Part shown: one piece after another, positions 15,212 to 25,400 of the stretch | Numbering within the stretch: the stretch's first letter is position 1 | Layout of the letters: each line of letters opens with the position of its first letter | DNA from: RPQJ01 sp963732415 | Lineage (GTDB): Bacteria; Pseudomonadota; Gammaproteobacteria; Steroidobacterales; Steroidobacteraceae | Length of the DNA stretch: 50,666 nucleotides | Assembly (NCBI GenBank): GCA_963732415.1 | Contig: CAVSZK010000020.1 | Location: 1 to 50,666 of the forward strand | Direction: 5' to 3' | Notes under the pieces: model-generated | The model's database searches: none | What the model saw: the letters and a program-made list of their open reading frames with translations, nothing else | Told to the model about the DNA's origin: nothing | Made by a program: the position numbers and the translations under genes

Positions 15212-16231
15212 ATGGTGTTTTCCACTACATCCGTTCAGCCTGCGGTCACGGTCGTGGACATCAGCGACCTGACTGCCGCCAGTGCAGGCATGGACCTGTT
15301 CGAGCAGGATGCGATGCCTTTGCAGTCGATGCCCCTGCGCGCAAGGCGTGTGATCGTGAGACTCAAGACCGCCACGGTCGTCTATCAGTCCACGAACCTG
15401 CGTGTCAGGACGCGGACGAAAGCGCACGACGGTTTGCTGGCTTACGTCACCTTTGGTCCGCGAGCCACCGGCACCGTGGAAGGGCTCCAGGTTCGTCCAG
15501 GCATGATGTTGGTCGCGGAGCCCAGGACTGAGGCTGGATTTGTCGTCGATCCGGGCTGGGAGAGCATCACGTTGCTGGTGCCGCCGGAAGACATCCGGGA
15601 ACACCTGTCCGCCCGGCAGCGCGAGGGCGAGTTTCACTGGCCGCGCCACATCGAAGTCTTGCACACCGATCCAGCAAGAGCCCGACTGCTTTTCCGGTGG
15701 GGCAAGCGACTGACGGCCGCCGCGTCAAGGAAGCCCGCGCTGTTCGACGACGGACGCGCCGAGCGGGACGCCGCGCAGGTCGAGTTGCTGGAAGCGCTGC
15801 TCACGGCTATGCGTTTGAGCGACACTCTTGAGCCTTTCGGCACGGAAAGAACACGACAGGCACACAGCCGGGTCGTCACGATCGCGGAGGATTACGCGCT
15901 CTCGCGTGTCGGGGAGCGTGTGCATGTCTCCGACTTGTGCCGGGCCGCAGACGTGAGCGAACGCACCCTCGAGTGCGCCTTCAAGGAGGTCATGGGTCTG
16001 TCGCCCGTGGCATACCTGATACGACTGCGACTGCACCGAGTGCGCGCGGCCCTTCTTGCCGCTGAACCAGGATCGACACAAGTCTCGCTCGAAGCGCTCA
16101 AGTGGGACTTCTGGCACTTCGGCGAGTTCTCGCGCGCATACGAGCGATGTTTCGGCGAACTGCCCTCAAGTACTCTACGGCGAAAGCCCGTCTCGTCCGG
16201 CCTGGTCCGCAATACGACGGCGACGGAGTGA
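15212..16231 (+). CDS. AraC-family transcriptional regulator
   Basis: A 339-residue protein. The N-terminal two thirds form a cupin-like sensing region (VTFGPRATGTVEGLQVRPGM). The last 100 residues carry the AraC double HTH: VHVSDLCRAADVSERTLECA, then FKEVMGLSPVAYLIRLRLHR and FGEFSRAYERCFGELPSST. The ATG at 15212 is preferred; a TTG at 15143 in the same frame would add 23 residues. It diverges from the frameshifted sulfatase (start 15048) and most likely controls the sulfatase-transporter-cyclase-hydrolase series (inference). Confidence 0.85.
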   Translation: MVFSTTSVQPAVTVVDISDLTAASAGMDLFEQDAMPLQSMPLRARRVIVRLKTATVVYQSTNLRVRTRTKAHDGLLAYVTFGPRATGTVEGLQVRPGMMLVAEPRTEAGFVVDPGWESITLLVPPEDIREHLSARQREGEFHWPRHIEVLHTDPARARLLFRWGKRLTAAASRKPALFDDGRAERDAAQVELLEALLTAMRLSDTLEPFGTERTRQAHSRVVTIAEDYALSRVGERVHVSDLCRAADVSERTLECAFKEVMGLSPVAYLIRLRLHRVRAALLAAEPGSTQVSLEALKWDFWHFGEFSRAYERCFGELPSSTLRRKPVSSGLVRNTTATE

Positions 16232-16366
16232 ACAGCTGACCTCACCATCGGAGGCAAGTTCATTCCCGCGCGGAACACGCCGCGGGCGCATCGAATCGGT
16301 ACCCTCCGGACGCAAGCGTCCGTATCAAGTGTGAGATCCAATTGACCTGGTCCCCGATTTCAGCGC

Positions 16367-16423
16367 CAGCCGGAAGTGGCTTACTCCGGCTCTAAACGCG
16401 TACAAGAAACCGGGGTGACGTCC
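16367..16423 (+). repeat. Dispersed repeat family R1, copy B
   Basis: Matches copy A (4857-4914) from AGCCGGAAG through to GGGGTGACGTC, and copy C (27997-28041) in its right-hand 45 bases. It lies in the 313-base gap between the AraC gene and the IS21 element. No gene is seen in that gap. Confidence 0.55.
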
Positions 16424-16553
16424 AGTCGGAAGGTCCCCACCCCGCGGGCGCTCTGCGCCGACTTCGTCCGGTCACCCCACGTCCTCGCGTAGGTCCGGAG
16501 CGATCGCGACGCCGCGTTCACTGCGATACGGGCGTCGGCCGTTACATGGTGCA

Positions 16554-16646
16554 GATTCCACGGCATGTCGGGCCGCGATTCCACGTGATGCCGGGCCGGT
16601 ATTCCACGGCATGCCGGGCCACCGTTCCACGCTAAGCCGGGCCGGC
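16554..16646 (+). repeat. IS21 left-end tandem repeat units (four)
   Basis: Units begin at 16554, 16577, 16600 and 16624, each with a TTCCACG...CCGGGCC core. They are the likely transposase binding sites. The istA start is 63 bases further in. Confidence 0.75.
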
Positions 16647-16708
16647 TGAGGGGCGACAGGACAACCAGTTACCGTGACCTTTTCGGGGCGTTCCCGGGGA
16701 GGTCGACG

Positions 16709-18229
16709 GTGGCGCAAGCGAGGTTGTCCGTGCGCAAGATTCGTGAGGTGCTGAGGCTGAAGGCCGAGGCACGACTGAGTGACCGGGAGATCGCTGCGGT
16801 GATCGGTTCGGCGCGTTCGACGGTGCAGGAGTGCCTGCGCCGGGCACGCGCCGCTGGCATCGAGTGGCCGTTGCCGGTGGAGTGCGACGACGAGGATCTC
16901 GCCGCACGGCTCTACCCGAGCGCGACGGCGCAGGCCCGGTACCCGACGCCGGACTTCGCCACGGTCCACGCCGAGCTCGCCCGCAAGGGTGTGACGCGGA
17001 TGCTGCTGTGGCAGGAGTACCGGGCGCGCCACCCCGACGGCTGCCAGTACAGTGCGTTCTGCCGCGATTACGACGCCTGGCGCGGCCGGCAGGACGCCGT
17101 GATGCGCTTCGAGCACGCGCCGGGCGACAAGCTGTTCGTCGACTACGCGGGGCTCACGATGAGCATCGTGGAGCGCGACAGCGGCGAGGTGCAGACCGCG
17201 CAGATCTTCGTCGCCGCGCTCGGCGCGAGCAACTTCACCTACGTCGAGGCGAGCCTGACCCAGACGGTCGCCGACTGGCTCGGCGCCCACGTCCGTGCGC
17301 TCGAGTACTTCGGGGGTGTGACGCAGGCGATCGTGCCGGATAACTTGAAGAGCGGCGTCGCCCGCGCCTGCCGCTACGAGCCCGACCTCAACCCGAGCTA
17401 CCAGGACTTCGCCGAGCACTACGGCGTGGCGATCCTGCCGGCCCGGGTGCGCAAGCCGCGCGACAAGGCCAAGGTCGAGGTCGCGGTGCAGGGCATCGAG
17501 CGCTGGATCCTGGCACCACTTCGCCACTGCACGTTCTTCAGCCTCAGCGAGTTGAACGCCGCCCTGTGGGCCGCGCTCGAGCGCTACAACGACCGGCCGC
17601 TCTCCCGCGAGACGGGCACGCGGCGCAGCCACTACCTCGAGCTCGACCGGCCGGCGCTCAAGCCGTTGCCGGCCGAGCGCTACCAGTACGCGACCTGGAA
17701 GAAGGCCAAGGTCCACCTCGATTATCACGTCGAGTTCGAGCGCCGGTACTACTCGGTGCCGTACCGACTGATCGGCAAGACGGTGGATCTGCGCCTGACG
17801 CGACACATGGTCGAGGTGTTCTACCGCAGCCAGGCGGTCGCCACACACCTGCGCCAGGGCGGCGCTCGCCGCTTCATCACCGACCCGGCCCATCGGCCTG
17901 ATCGGCATCGGGCCGTCATCGAGCTCAACCACGAGCGCCTCCTTGAGCGCGCCGAGGCGATCGGGCCGGCCACCGCTGCCGTGCTGCGCGAGCAGGTCCA
18001 TCGCCGCACCCATCCCGACGAGGCGCTGCGCGCCTCGCTCGGCATCCTGCGGCTCGCTCACGACTTCAGCACCGCGGCGCTCGAGGCTGCCTGCGAGCGT
18101 GCCCTCGAGTTGAGGACCTACAGCTACCGCGCCATCCGTGCGCTCATCGTGGCACCCCCGGTGCCCGCACCCGAGCCCTCGCCCACGCCTGCGCACGACA
18201 ACGTGCGCGGTGCCCGTTACTTCACCTGA
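16709..18229 (+). CDS. istA: IS21-family transposase IstA
   Basis: A 506-residue DDE transposase starting at a GTG with GGGGAGG 7 bases upstream. An HTH lies at about residues 10-45 (REVLRLKAEARLSDREIAAV, then GSARSTVQECLRRA). The rve/DDE core shows Asp145 (LFVDYAG), Asp211 (IVPDNLKSG) and Glu257 (KAKVEVAVQ), and a Mu-like C-terminal domain follows (VHLDYHVEFERRYYSVPYRL). It cuts and joins the element ends together with the ATPase IstB encoded 10 bases downstream. No disruption is seen. Confidence 0.95.
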   Translation: MAQARLSVRKIREVLRLKAEARLSDREIAAVIGSARSTVQECLRRARAAGIEWPLPVECDDEDLAARLYPSATAQARYPTPDFATVHAELARKGVTRMLLWQEYRARHPDGCQYSAFCRDYDAWRGRQDAVMRFEHAPGDKLFVDYAGLTMSIVERDSGEVQTAQIFVAALGASNFTYVEASLTQTVADWLGAHVRALEYFGGVTQAIVPDNLKSGVARACRYEPDLNPSYQDFAEHYGVAILPARVRKPRDKAKVEVAVQGIERWILAPLRHCTFFSLSELNAALWAALERYNDRPLSRETGTRRSHYLELDRPALKPLPAERYQYATWKKAKVHLDYHVEFERRYYSVPYRLIGKTVDLRLTRHMVEVFYRSQAVATHLRQGGARRFITDPAHRPDRHRAVIELNHERLLERAEAIGPATAAVLREQVHRRTHPDEALRASLGILRLAHDFSTAALEAACERALELRTYSYRAIRALIVAPPVPAPEPSPTPAHDNVRGARYFT

Positions 18230-18239
18230 GAGGATCCCG

Positions 18240-18998
18240 ATGCTGACCCAACCCCTTCTTCACCAACTGCACGAGTTGCGGCTGCGTGGCATGGCCGCGG
18301 CGCTCGAACAGCAGCTCTCCACCCAGGCCTCGAACGAACTCACGTTCGACGAGCGCCTGGCGCTCCTCATCCAGCACGAGCTCGTCGAACGGCAGTCGTG
18401 CCGGCTGCGGCAGCGGCTGCGCTGGGCCAAGCTCACGCAGAGCGCCGCCCTCGAGGACCTCGACCTCAAGGCGCCGCGTGGACTCGATCGAACCGCACTC
18501 GGCCAGGTGACCGATCTCGGCTGGATCGCCGAGCACCTGAACGTGCTCATCACCGGCCCGACCGGCGTCGGCAAGAGCTACATCGGTTGTGCTGTCGGTC
18601 ATGCCGCGTGCCGCGCCGATTACAGCGTGCGGTTCTTCCGCATCCCGCGCCTCATCGACGAACTGGCGCGCTACGCCGCCCTGCAGAACAAGAGCACGCT
18701 GCTGCGCCAGATCGCAAAGGCGGACCTGCTCATCATCGACGACTTCGGGCTCGCGCCGCTCGCCGAGTCCGTGCGTCGCGACCTGCTCGAGATCCTCGAT
18801 GACCGCTACGACCGTCGCTCGACACTGATCACCAGCCAGATCCCGGTCGAGCAGTGGCACGCGTTCCTGCAGGACCCGACGATCGCCGATGCGATCCTCG
18901 ACCGGCTCATCCACAACAGCTATCGACTCACGCTCAAGGGTGAGTCGATGCGCAAGCAGAAGTCGGCCGCGGCGGCCAAAACCACCAAGGCCCGTTGA
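18240..18998 (+). CDS. istB: IS21-family ATPase helper IstB
   Basis: A 252-residue AAA+ ATPase of normal IstB length. Walker A is GPTGVGKS (residues 106-113) and Walker B is LLIIDDFG. The C-terminus has DRLIHNSYRLTLKGESMRK, a family hallmark. The ATG at 18240 follows AGAGGA, which overlaps the istA stop; the frame upstream of it is not IstB-like. It helps select the target and stimulates IstA. Confidence 0.95.
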   Translation: MLTQPLLHQLHELRLRGMAAALEQQLSTQASNELTFDERLALLIQHELVERQSCRLRQRLRWAKLTQSAALEDLDLKAPRGLDRTALGQVTDLGWIAEHLNVLITGPTGVGKSYIGCAVGHAACRADYSVRFFRIPRLIDELARYAALQNKSTLLRQIAKADLLIIDDFGLAPLAESVRRDLLEILDDRYDRRSTLITSQIPVEQWHAFLQDPTIADAILDRLIHNSYRLTLKGESMRKQKSAAAAKTTKAR

Positions 18999-19043
18999 CG
19001 AACATCAAAGACTGAACGACAGTAGCAACGTCCTGTCACCCTC

Positions 19044-19109
19044 GGCCCGGCTTGCCGTGGAACGCCGGCCCGGCATGCGCTGGAATCAGTGGCCGACTCG
19101 CGTGGAATC
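19044..19109 (-). repeat. IS21 right-end tandem repeat units (three)
   Basis: Three units (19044-19063, 19064-19087, 19088-19109) with the inverted core GGCCCGGCATGC..TGGAA, mirror images of the left-end units. The outermost is the most diverged. Confidence 0.75.
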
Positions 19110-19119
19110 CGCAACATGG

Positions 19120-19583
19120 ATCTCAGACCATCCATGCGCGCGCGTCTCCCGAGCGACGCCCGTGCCCAGCCGGAACCCCGCCGTCGCCCTCAGATATTCC
19201 GAGCGCCCATCCGGAACATCGTCTTAGAGGATTCCGGGCCTTCGCCGATCCGCTCCGAACCGCCGCGATGAACCGCTTGATGACATCAAGTGATCATTTG
19301 ATGTTGATTTAATGATCCCTGGTGGGAGACTCGCGCCGCCCACGGGCTCGACCCCACGCGGGTTTCACGCCGACGCACCCGGCGAACGCAATTTCGTCGC
19401 GCCCGAGGCGCAGCGCGGGGCCGCCCATTGGGGCAGTCATGCCCGCCCCCCGACCGCACCGCAGCGGGCCACTCTGGGGCCGCGACGAAGGCCGGCTCGG
19501 GGGCGCGCAGACGACCGCGTCGAGCGGCCGCATTCCGACCGCAATCGAATCCACGCCCTTGCACGGTCCGCTCCAAACCGCCG
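19120..19583. other. Gene-free stretch after the IS21 element
   Basis: I see no credible gene on either strand. The part near 19270-19315 is AT-rich with imperfect symmetry (TGATGACATCAAGTGATCAT), and the rest is GC-rich with only Arg/Pro-rich shadow frames. The open frame on the minus strand ending at 19309 lacks family features and a ribosome-binding site. Confidence 0.4.
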
Positions 19584-20228
19584 TTACGTCTCGTCGGACA
19601 CACCGCTCTTTCGCCATACGCTGGCGAGCCAAGGCTGTCGCTCAAGTGGCAAACCCGGCGGCCGATAGTAGTGCTCCAGTTCCGCGAACCCCGCCACTTC
19701 AAGAAACGCGCGCCATGATGCGAGGTCGTGATAGGCCCCGTACCTCCCTTGATTCCAGCCCTCCTCGTTGTTCCCCCGAGGGTTCGACGTGAACAGCACG
19801 CCATCCGGTTTGAGCGCCGCGCGCAGTTCGCCCAGCACGCGCGGGACCTCTTGGCGCGGCACGTGGAACAGCGAGGCGTTGGCGAAGATGCCGTCGAAGA
19901 GACCAGCGGGAAGCTTCAATGCCAGGAAATCCTGCTCCCAGACCTCGCAGCCGCTGTGCGCGCGCGCCATGGCAGCGGACGTCGGGGAGCCCTCGAGGCC
20001 GATTGGCTCGTGGCCAAGGGCGCGAAACGCCGCCAGGTCGCGCCCCGGGCCGCAGCCGAAATCGAGTATGCGAAACGGCGGCGCGCCGCGAATGTGCCGC
20101 AGCAGCGCCTCGATGTTCTGCTTCACATCGTGGTCGCGTGTGCCTGCCCAGAACTCGGCGGCGCACTCGTTGTAGTGCTCGAGCGTCTTCTCGGTAATGT
20201 GAAAAAGGTCGTCGCGGCGCAGCGTCAT
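19584..20228 (-). CDS. Class I SAM-dependent methyltransferase
   Basis: A 214-residue Rossmann methyltransferase. Motif I is ILDFGCGPGRDL, the acidic residue after strand 2 is in EPIGLEGSP, and later landmarks are FDGIFANASLFHVPR and LKPDGVLFTSNPRG. It resembles the Methyltransf_11/25 small-molecule group. The ATG at 20228 has AAGGA about 6 bases upstream; the 24 residues encoded further up do not look coding. No substrate can be inferred. It stands alone between the IS21 element and the NERD gene. Confidence 0.88.
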   Translation of the reverse strand: MTLRRDDLFHITEKTLEHYNECAAEFWAGTRDHDVKQNIEALLRHIRGAPPFRILDFGCGPGRDLAAFRALGHEPIGLEGSPTSAAMARAHSGCEVWEQDFLALKLPAGLFDGIFANASLFHVPRQEVPRVLGELRAALKPDGVLFTSNPRGNNEEGWNQGRYGAYHDLASWRAFLEVAGFAELEHYYRPPGLPLERQPWLASVWRKSGVSDET

Positions 20229-20450
20229 CGCGATCCTTCCGTTCCTTCGTGGGACATCACAACAAATGAGCCGACGCGTCTTCCAGCCGCCGACGCCCAT
20301 GCGGATCTCCCAATGGCGTCAGGTCCGACGATTGCAGTCCGACGCCGACTTCGCGTCATCTGCGATCGAGCAGAAGCGGACGGTTTCTAACGCCGCTCAT
20401 GAGCGTACACCGAATCGCACGGTGACCTGACTCACTAATGCATGCAAAGA

Positions 20451-21560
20451 TCACTCGCCCATTCGCTTTCTAGCCTTCAAATATCTGACGAGGCTTTGAA
20501 CTTCTTTGGCGCTGAACACTTGGTCGAAATATTGGATATAGGCGTTCAATTCGGCCAGTGACACGACCTTTACGTGTCTGAATTCCACGTTCGGCTTTTC
20601 ATTGATCATTACCACAACATTCCGTATCGGTATCCTCTTGGAACCCCAGTGATGCTGCTCGAGATCGATATCGCCGAATTCTGAATCGCGATTTAGCAAT
20701 ACGAATAATGCAAAGCTACTTCTCAGGATCTGCTTGACCGGTGATCTCAGGTCAAGGTTGTCTAGTGACTTTCTACTCCAGTTCTTTGTTTCGAGAAGAA
20801 ACACCCCGGCTCGGCAAACGAGCAGATGATCTATTTGAATGCTGACAATCCTGTCATTTTCATTCCTGTTATAGATGGGCGGATCGAACTCGAGCGAGAG
20901 ATCATTGAATAGGTAGAACTCATCTGATAGCTGCTGAAGTGTCTTTACAACAGCATTTTCTCCGATGGCCCCAGCAACCAGTGTTTGGAGGCCGTCAATA
21001 ACTGCCTTCGTATGGTCCAACTCTCTAAGGGATTTCATGCAGCGCCTGGAAATGATGCTGCTTCTGTTTCTCGACACCTCATCGATCTGACGCTTCTGTT
21101 TCGCGACATTCGATGCGGCATCCTCTGCTTTTCTATTGAGAACGGCGTGGAAGTTCTTTTCCAGATTCGACTTCCTAAGAGACCAGTACTTGATCACCGG
21201 AAAATAGATAACTCTATAGATAGGATTCCTTTTGCTCTTGTTTCTGGCTTTAGCGATCTCGGCCTCTAGCGTCAGGGCCACCTGCCCCAGCTCATTTCCG
21301 ACGGTCGCCTGTACTTCCTGGTAGATCTGTTCCTGCCTCGCCAGGGCCGCATGCATCCCTTGGAGTTCCGTCTCTAGTGCACCTTCAATAAGGTCAGGGA
21401 GCTGTCTTCTTTCCGCTTCATAGTTCTTAACAAAGCGATCCATGTCACCGAGAGAACTGAATCTGGTGATGCCGTTTCCTTTCAACGTCTCCTTCAATCG
21501 CTTGAGAGACTCGATTTGTCCTTCAACAACGGTCATATCCAGATAAGTTCCCGGAGGCAA
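20451..21560 (-). CDS. NERD domain (nuclease-related) protein
   Basis: A 369-residue protein. Residues 1-190 are helical and probably coiled-coil (IEGALETELQGMHAALARQE, RKAEDAASNVAKQKRQIDEV), interrupted by a short hydrophobic stretch near 113-127. The NERD domain covers about 195-330, with GAIGEN at 197-202 and the nuclease-like motif Asp244...Glu257-x-Lys259 (IDHLLVCRAGVFLLETKNW). NERD proteins belong to the PD-(D/E)XK-related group and often lie in defence loci. Codon use is clearly more AT-rich than in the flanking genes, a sign of transfer. An ATG 24 bases inside (21536) is an alternative start. Confidence 0.85.
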   Translation of the reverse strand: MPPGTYLDMTVVEGQIESLKRLKETLKGNGITRFSSLGDMDRFVKNYEAERRQLPDLIEGALETELQGMHAALARQEQIYQEVQATVGNELGQVALTLEAEIAKARNKSKRNPIYRVIYFPVIKYWSLRKSNLEKNFHAVLNRKAEDAASNVAKQKRQIDEVSRNRSSIISRRCMKSLRELDHTKAVIDGLQTLVAGAIGENAVVKTLQQLSDEFYLFNDLSLEFDPPIYNRNENDRIVSIQIDHLLVCRAGVFLLETKNWSRKSLDNLDLRSPVKQILRSSFALFVLLNRDSEFGDIDLEQHHWGSKRIPIRNVVVMINEKPNVEFRHVKVVSLAELNAYIQYFDQVFSAKEVQSLVRYLKARKRMGE

Positions 21561-21939
21561 TTTCAGTAGGCCACACTCAGATCGGATGCTGTGTCGCTGG
21601 CGGGAAGTATCCCGATCTCAGTAGCGGCCTGTCGTAGCACTAATTTTTGCCCTTGTTCCAGTTCCAAACTCATACGAAAACGCCAGTAACGTCACGGTTT
21701 GCCCGAGCTCCTGATTGGAGTAGATACATTCGGGGTGACGTCACCGGAGCCCCTCGACTTCTCATGGAGCCAGAATAGTCGGCCCGCATACGATGCGGTT
21801 GTGTCAAATGAGGCGCGGCGGGCACGCCCCCCCTGAGGCAAAGCATGTAGCACCGGACGCAATTGAATAGCCGTCAAGGATACTTGCCAGCGCCGCCGGC
21901 AGGCGGTCGGCTCGCTGCACTAGTTGGGCCTCTCGGCGA
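21561..21939. other. Gene-free stretch with a short R1 repeat remnant
   Basis: No credible coding frame. It holds CGGGGTGACGTCAC at 21731-21744, the conserved end of repeat family R1, and a mixed GC profile. It probably contains the promoter of the NERD gene near 21570-21620, but I could not fix -35/-10 boxes. Confidence 0.35.
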
Positions 21940-22269
21940 TCACATGGTCGGTTCCCTGCGCCCGAGACCCAGCAAACCATCTAGCTCATCTCCTGGTTCT
22001 GCTCTTGCTTCAATACTTCTTACCGCGTTCCTCAAATCAACGAGAATCAGAATCGGGCCAGTAATTACGGCCAAGACCAAGAATGTAAGGACTGGGAACA
22101 CCAGTGCCCCTGTGAGTTTCCACGCAAACTCGTTTGCGAGTACCGCGCCGGCGTCTTGCATCATCGGCACGATGACCCGGTATCCCACAACACTTGCAAC
22201 TAGGAGCGCCAACCACAGTGCAATCTCAAACAGCCATACATACAGCACAACGATCAGCTTAGTGAGCAC
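21940..22269 (-). CDS. Small two-segment membrane protein, unknown function
   Basis: A 109-residue protein with two hydrophobic segments (about residues 4-33 and 53-77) separated by a polar loop with MMQDAGAVLANEFAWKLTG, and a polar C-terminal tail (RSIEARAEPGDELDGLLG). GGAGGGA lies about 3-9 bases before the ATG. I do not recognise the family; it loosely recalls DUF4282-type proteins. It lies between the helicase and the NERD gene, on the same strand, and may be a membrane component of that locus. Confidence 0.65.
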   Translation of the reverse strand: MLTKLIVVLYVWLFEIALWLALLVASVVGYRVIVPMMQDAGAVLANEFAWKLTGALVFPVLTFLVLAVITGPILILVDLRNAVRSIEARAEPGDELDGLLGLGRREPTM

Positions 22270-22402
22270 ATTCCCTCCTTGGCGGTAAGATCAACTGGAC
22301 GATTCTAGAGGACCAACTTTGAATTGAACGACATGCATGTCGGTTCCATTCTCGGATGCGGGAAACTTTTGTCCCAACATGCTCGCGCAGGGCACGCCGC
22401 CT

Positions 22403-25400
22403 CTACTCTGGAATTCCGAGGATACAAGCAGCCAACCGTTCATCGAGCGGTTGCAGGGTCGGCAACGGCAGGAAAGCCGCAAAAACCTGGGTCAACTCGA
22501 GTGGCCTTGTGTCCTTGAGAGCGGCCCTGACATCCCTTAGCAATAGGGGCCGTGTCTGCTTCCGACGACCCGTTAGTCTTTCGTACCAAACGGGCCGAAT
22601 CAGATCGAGCCAGCGCTCGGCCACCAAATCCCAGTCAATCCAGAGCTCAGGGTCGTCATCCTGCATCGCGGAAAGTATGGTTCGAAGCTTATCTACATCG
22701 TCGTGCTCGCCCCGTATCTCACACTTCGTCTTGTAGTGCCCGAGAACTAGCGCCATCTCTTCCAAGGCACGTTGCTTCCGCCTGGGCAACAGATCCCGTT
22801 CGCCGGTGTGAACGCGATCGACCGCTCGCTCAAGCCATTTCATCGCTCTTTCTGTTGGCTCGAGATTGTTCCGCTCTAGACCAAGACGATCCCGGAGTTC
22901 ATGACAAATGGAATCAAGCTCAGCCGTCACTCGGTCGCCCTGCTCTCGAAAGAGTACCCACCGTGGGGCACCCAGAGCTGAGCCCGCGAAACACAGCAAT
23001 GCCCATCGATTCTCGGATCTGACACAACTGACTCGGGCCAGTACACGCTCTGTGACCTCACGGTATTCTCGGTAGGTATCCGCCGGAACGATGCGTGTTG
23101 GACCGTCAACTAGATCCCGAACCGACGAAAAGGCATCCTGGATTCCGTCCCATGGCTCAGCATCTACGTCTTCGGCTTCCTTAATCATTGCTTCCGTCGA
23201 AATCACCTCATCGCGACCATCCGAACCGCTTCCGCCTAATGCCTCTGGCAGCGGCAAGTTTGAACCGAGCAGACTCTCGACCGTGGCATACCGTTCCAAG
23301 AACCGCTCATCGGACCGAAGAGCGAACTCCTTTGCGTCCTGCGGCCACCAGACCTGGATACTCTTGTGCGGGCTATCCATACGATCAACACGGCCCACGC
23401 GCTGCTCCGCCACCCGTACCACACTCGGCATGTCCAAATGCACGACGACCGAAGCTTCCTGAAGATTGACGCCCTCTGACATTGAGTCCGAGCACATCGC
23501 GATCAAGGCGCCTGAATGACCCGCACCCCGGCGCATCTTGGACGACACCTCCTTGCGGGCGGCAGCACGCTCCCCCGTCGCTAGAATTACATCAACCTCC
23601 TGATGCTTGTTCCCCAGAAGGACGCGCAACCGCTTGCGCAGCACCGCAAGCGAGATTGGACGACTGTCAAACGCGACGACCATCGCGTGCTTTCTGGTGA
23701 GCTTCGCCAGCAAGGCGACTTTTTGCATCTCCCTCCGGTCCGACATCGCTCGAACAAGCTGCAAAATGCGTCGGTAAATCGCCAAGTCTGCCTCGCAGAC
23801 CCGCAGATGCTCGTCGGCATCGGTTAGCCATGCAGGGACATGAGGAATCGAAAGGCGGCTACCCGGTGGCTTTCCTTTCCTGCTTTCAAGCTTTCCGATG
23901 ACATTGCCAGTCTCTTGGCGCTTGTGCTCTGTCTTGAGCTCGAATTCACGGATTGCCTCAGCGGTCCCAATCAGATGCTCGATGACAGCGCAGCAGGACG
24001 ATCTGAGCGCCGACATGACCAGATACGAACTGAGGCGGCGGGCACCATTGAGTCTGGATTGAAGGAACTTTTCCTCCGACCACCCTTCATGTCGAAGTGA
24101 CACTGGGAGTTCTACCGCCTTGGTGACGAGTGCCGCCCCAGTCAGCTCTGTCGTGGCAATTCGAATCTCCGCCGCAATACGCTTATCCTCAGCGGACTCA
24201 TGAAGTTGATAGACTTCCGGATTATGTCGGGGGTATCGGCATAGCTTTCCTTTGACATCCCGATACCTCTCCGGCCCTTCATCGACTAGCGCGTTCAGCA
24301 TCGTCTTGGTCCGGCGGACCGTAAACCGCCGCAACTCCGTCCTTAGGCGACCAAGCTGCTGCTCGCTCATTGCCCCCACGCGATTTGGGTGGCGCAGCAT
24401 GTCCTCAAACGCTTCGAGCGTTTCAGCCGCAAGATTGTCTGCGCCTAGAACATCTGCCAGACGCAGCAGATCTGCGGCATTTCGATTAATTGGCGTCGCC
24501 GTGAAGAGAATCGTATGGTCCGCCATGTTGCTAAGAAGAACGCGGGACCGTTCAGACGATCGATTTAGGAAGTTGTGTGCCTCATCCACGGCAAGGACCT
24601 GAGCGCGACGAACGGCTTCAACCACCTCATCGTGGTCACTCCCGTCACTTCGGCTGAGCTTGCCATGAGAGCGAACCTCTAGCTGCGTTCCAGCCAATGT
24701 CGCCTCGACCTGCCAGGTACGAGCCACGGCGGGAGGGGCGACAACGACAGCTCGGCCACGTCGAATCCGCCCGAATTTCCAGATTCGGTCCATGACGGCA
24801 CGTAGCAAATGTGCGCCCAGTCTGGTCTTTCCAGAACCCGTCGCATCCGAGACCAGTACGCTTCCCACGGTCTCCAGAATCCACAGAGCTTGCGCAATGC
24901 CCTGCTGCTGGGAGGGCCACAATGGCTGATCACCAGCCAGTGGCTGTGCATCAAGGTATTCCTTAGCCCACTGTCCCTCCAGCAACTCAGCGCACGCCCG
25001 AGCGAGCGCCTCCTGCCAGGTGACCCACCGCAGCATCGAATTGAGCAGGTCAATGAGCTCCTTCGTGTAGGACGTCCCAGATGACCAATAATTTTCCGCA
25101 ATAGCGCTGGCTTCTCGAAACCTAGCTTTATCGTATGTGGCCGTGAAGCGAACATTCGCTTCGAGTTGGGACACAAGGCCGGGTTGGGTGAAGTTGCTGG
25201 AGCCTAAAGTGACTGCCAGATCACCTCGATAGATCTTTGCGTGTAGCCTCGTTCCCGAGTCCCCCAGGTAGCGGGCCTCCACCTCTCCACGTTCAAGCCT
25301 CTCTACGGCCTGAATTAGCTTAAGACTGAGCCTCGGTGAAATTCCGCGAGACAGCCAATACGCTCTCACTTCCTGGCTGAATTCCCGCCCACTGCCACCA

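Larger units (their letters stand above)
16545..19119 (+). mobile_element. IS21-family insertion sequence, complete
   Basis: About 2.57 kb with istA and istB overlapped by their usual close spacing and with complex ends. The left end holds four tandem units of 23-24 bases (16554-16646, core TTCCACGGCATGCCGGGCC); the right end holds three inverted units (19044-19109). Outermost bases are similar (CATGGTGCAGATTCCACG against the inverted CATGTTGCGGATTCCACG). Multiple terminal repeats are a known IS21 trait. I could not find a convincing target-site duplication, so the borders are accurate only to a few bases. Both genes look intact, so it may still be active. Confidence 0.88.

Noticed and set aside
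16472..18196. A 574-codon minus-strand frame opposite istA
   Set aside because: It is antisense to a well-defined transposase, lacks motifs and a ribosome-binding site, and extends through the terminal repeats.
19309..19632. A minus-strand frame of 107 codons after the IS21 element
   Set aside because: No ribosome-binding site, Arg/Pro/Gly-rich and no recognisable motif; it also overlaps the end of the methyltransferase gene.
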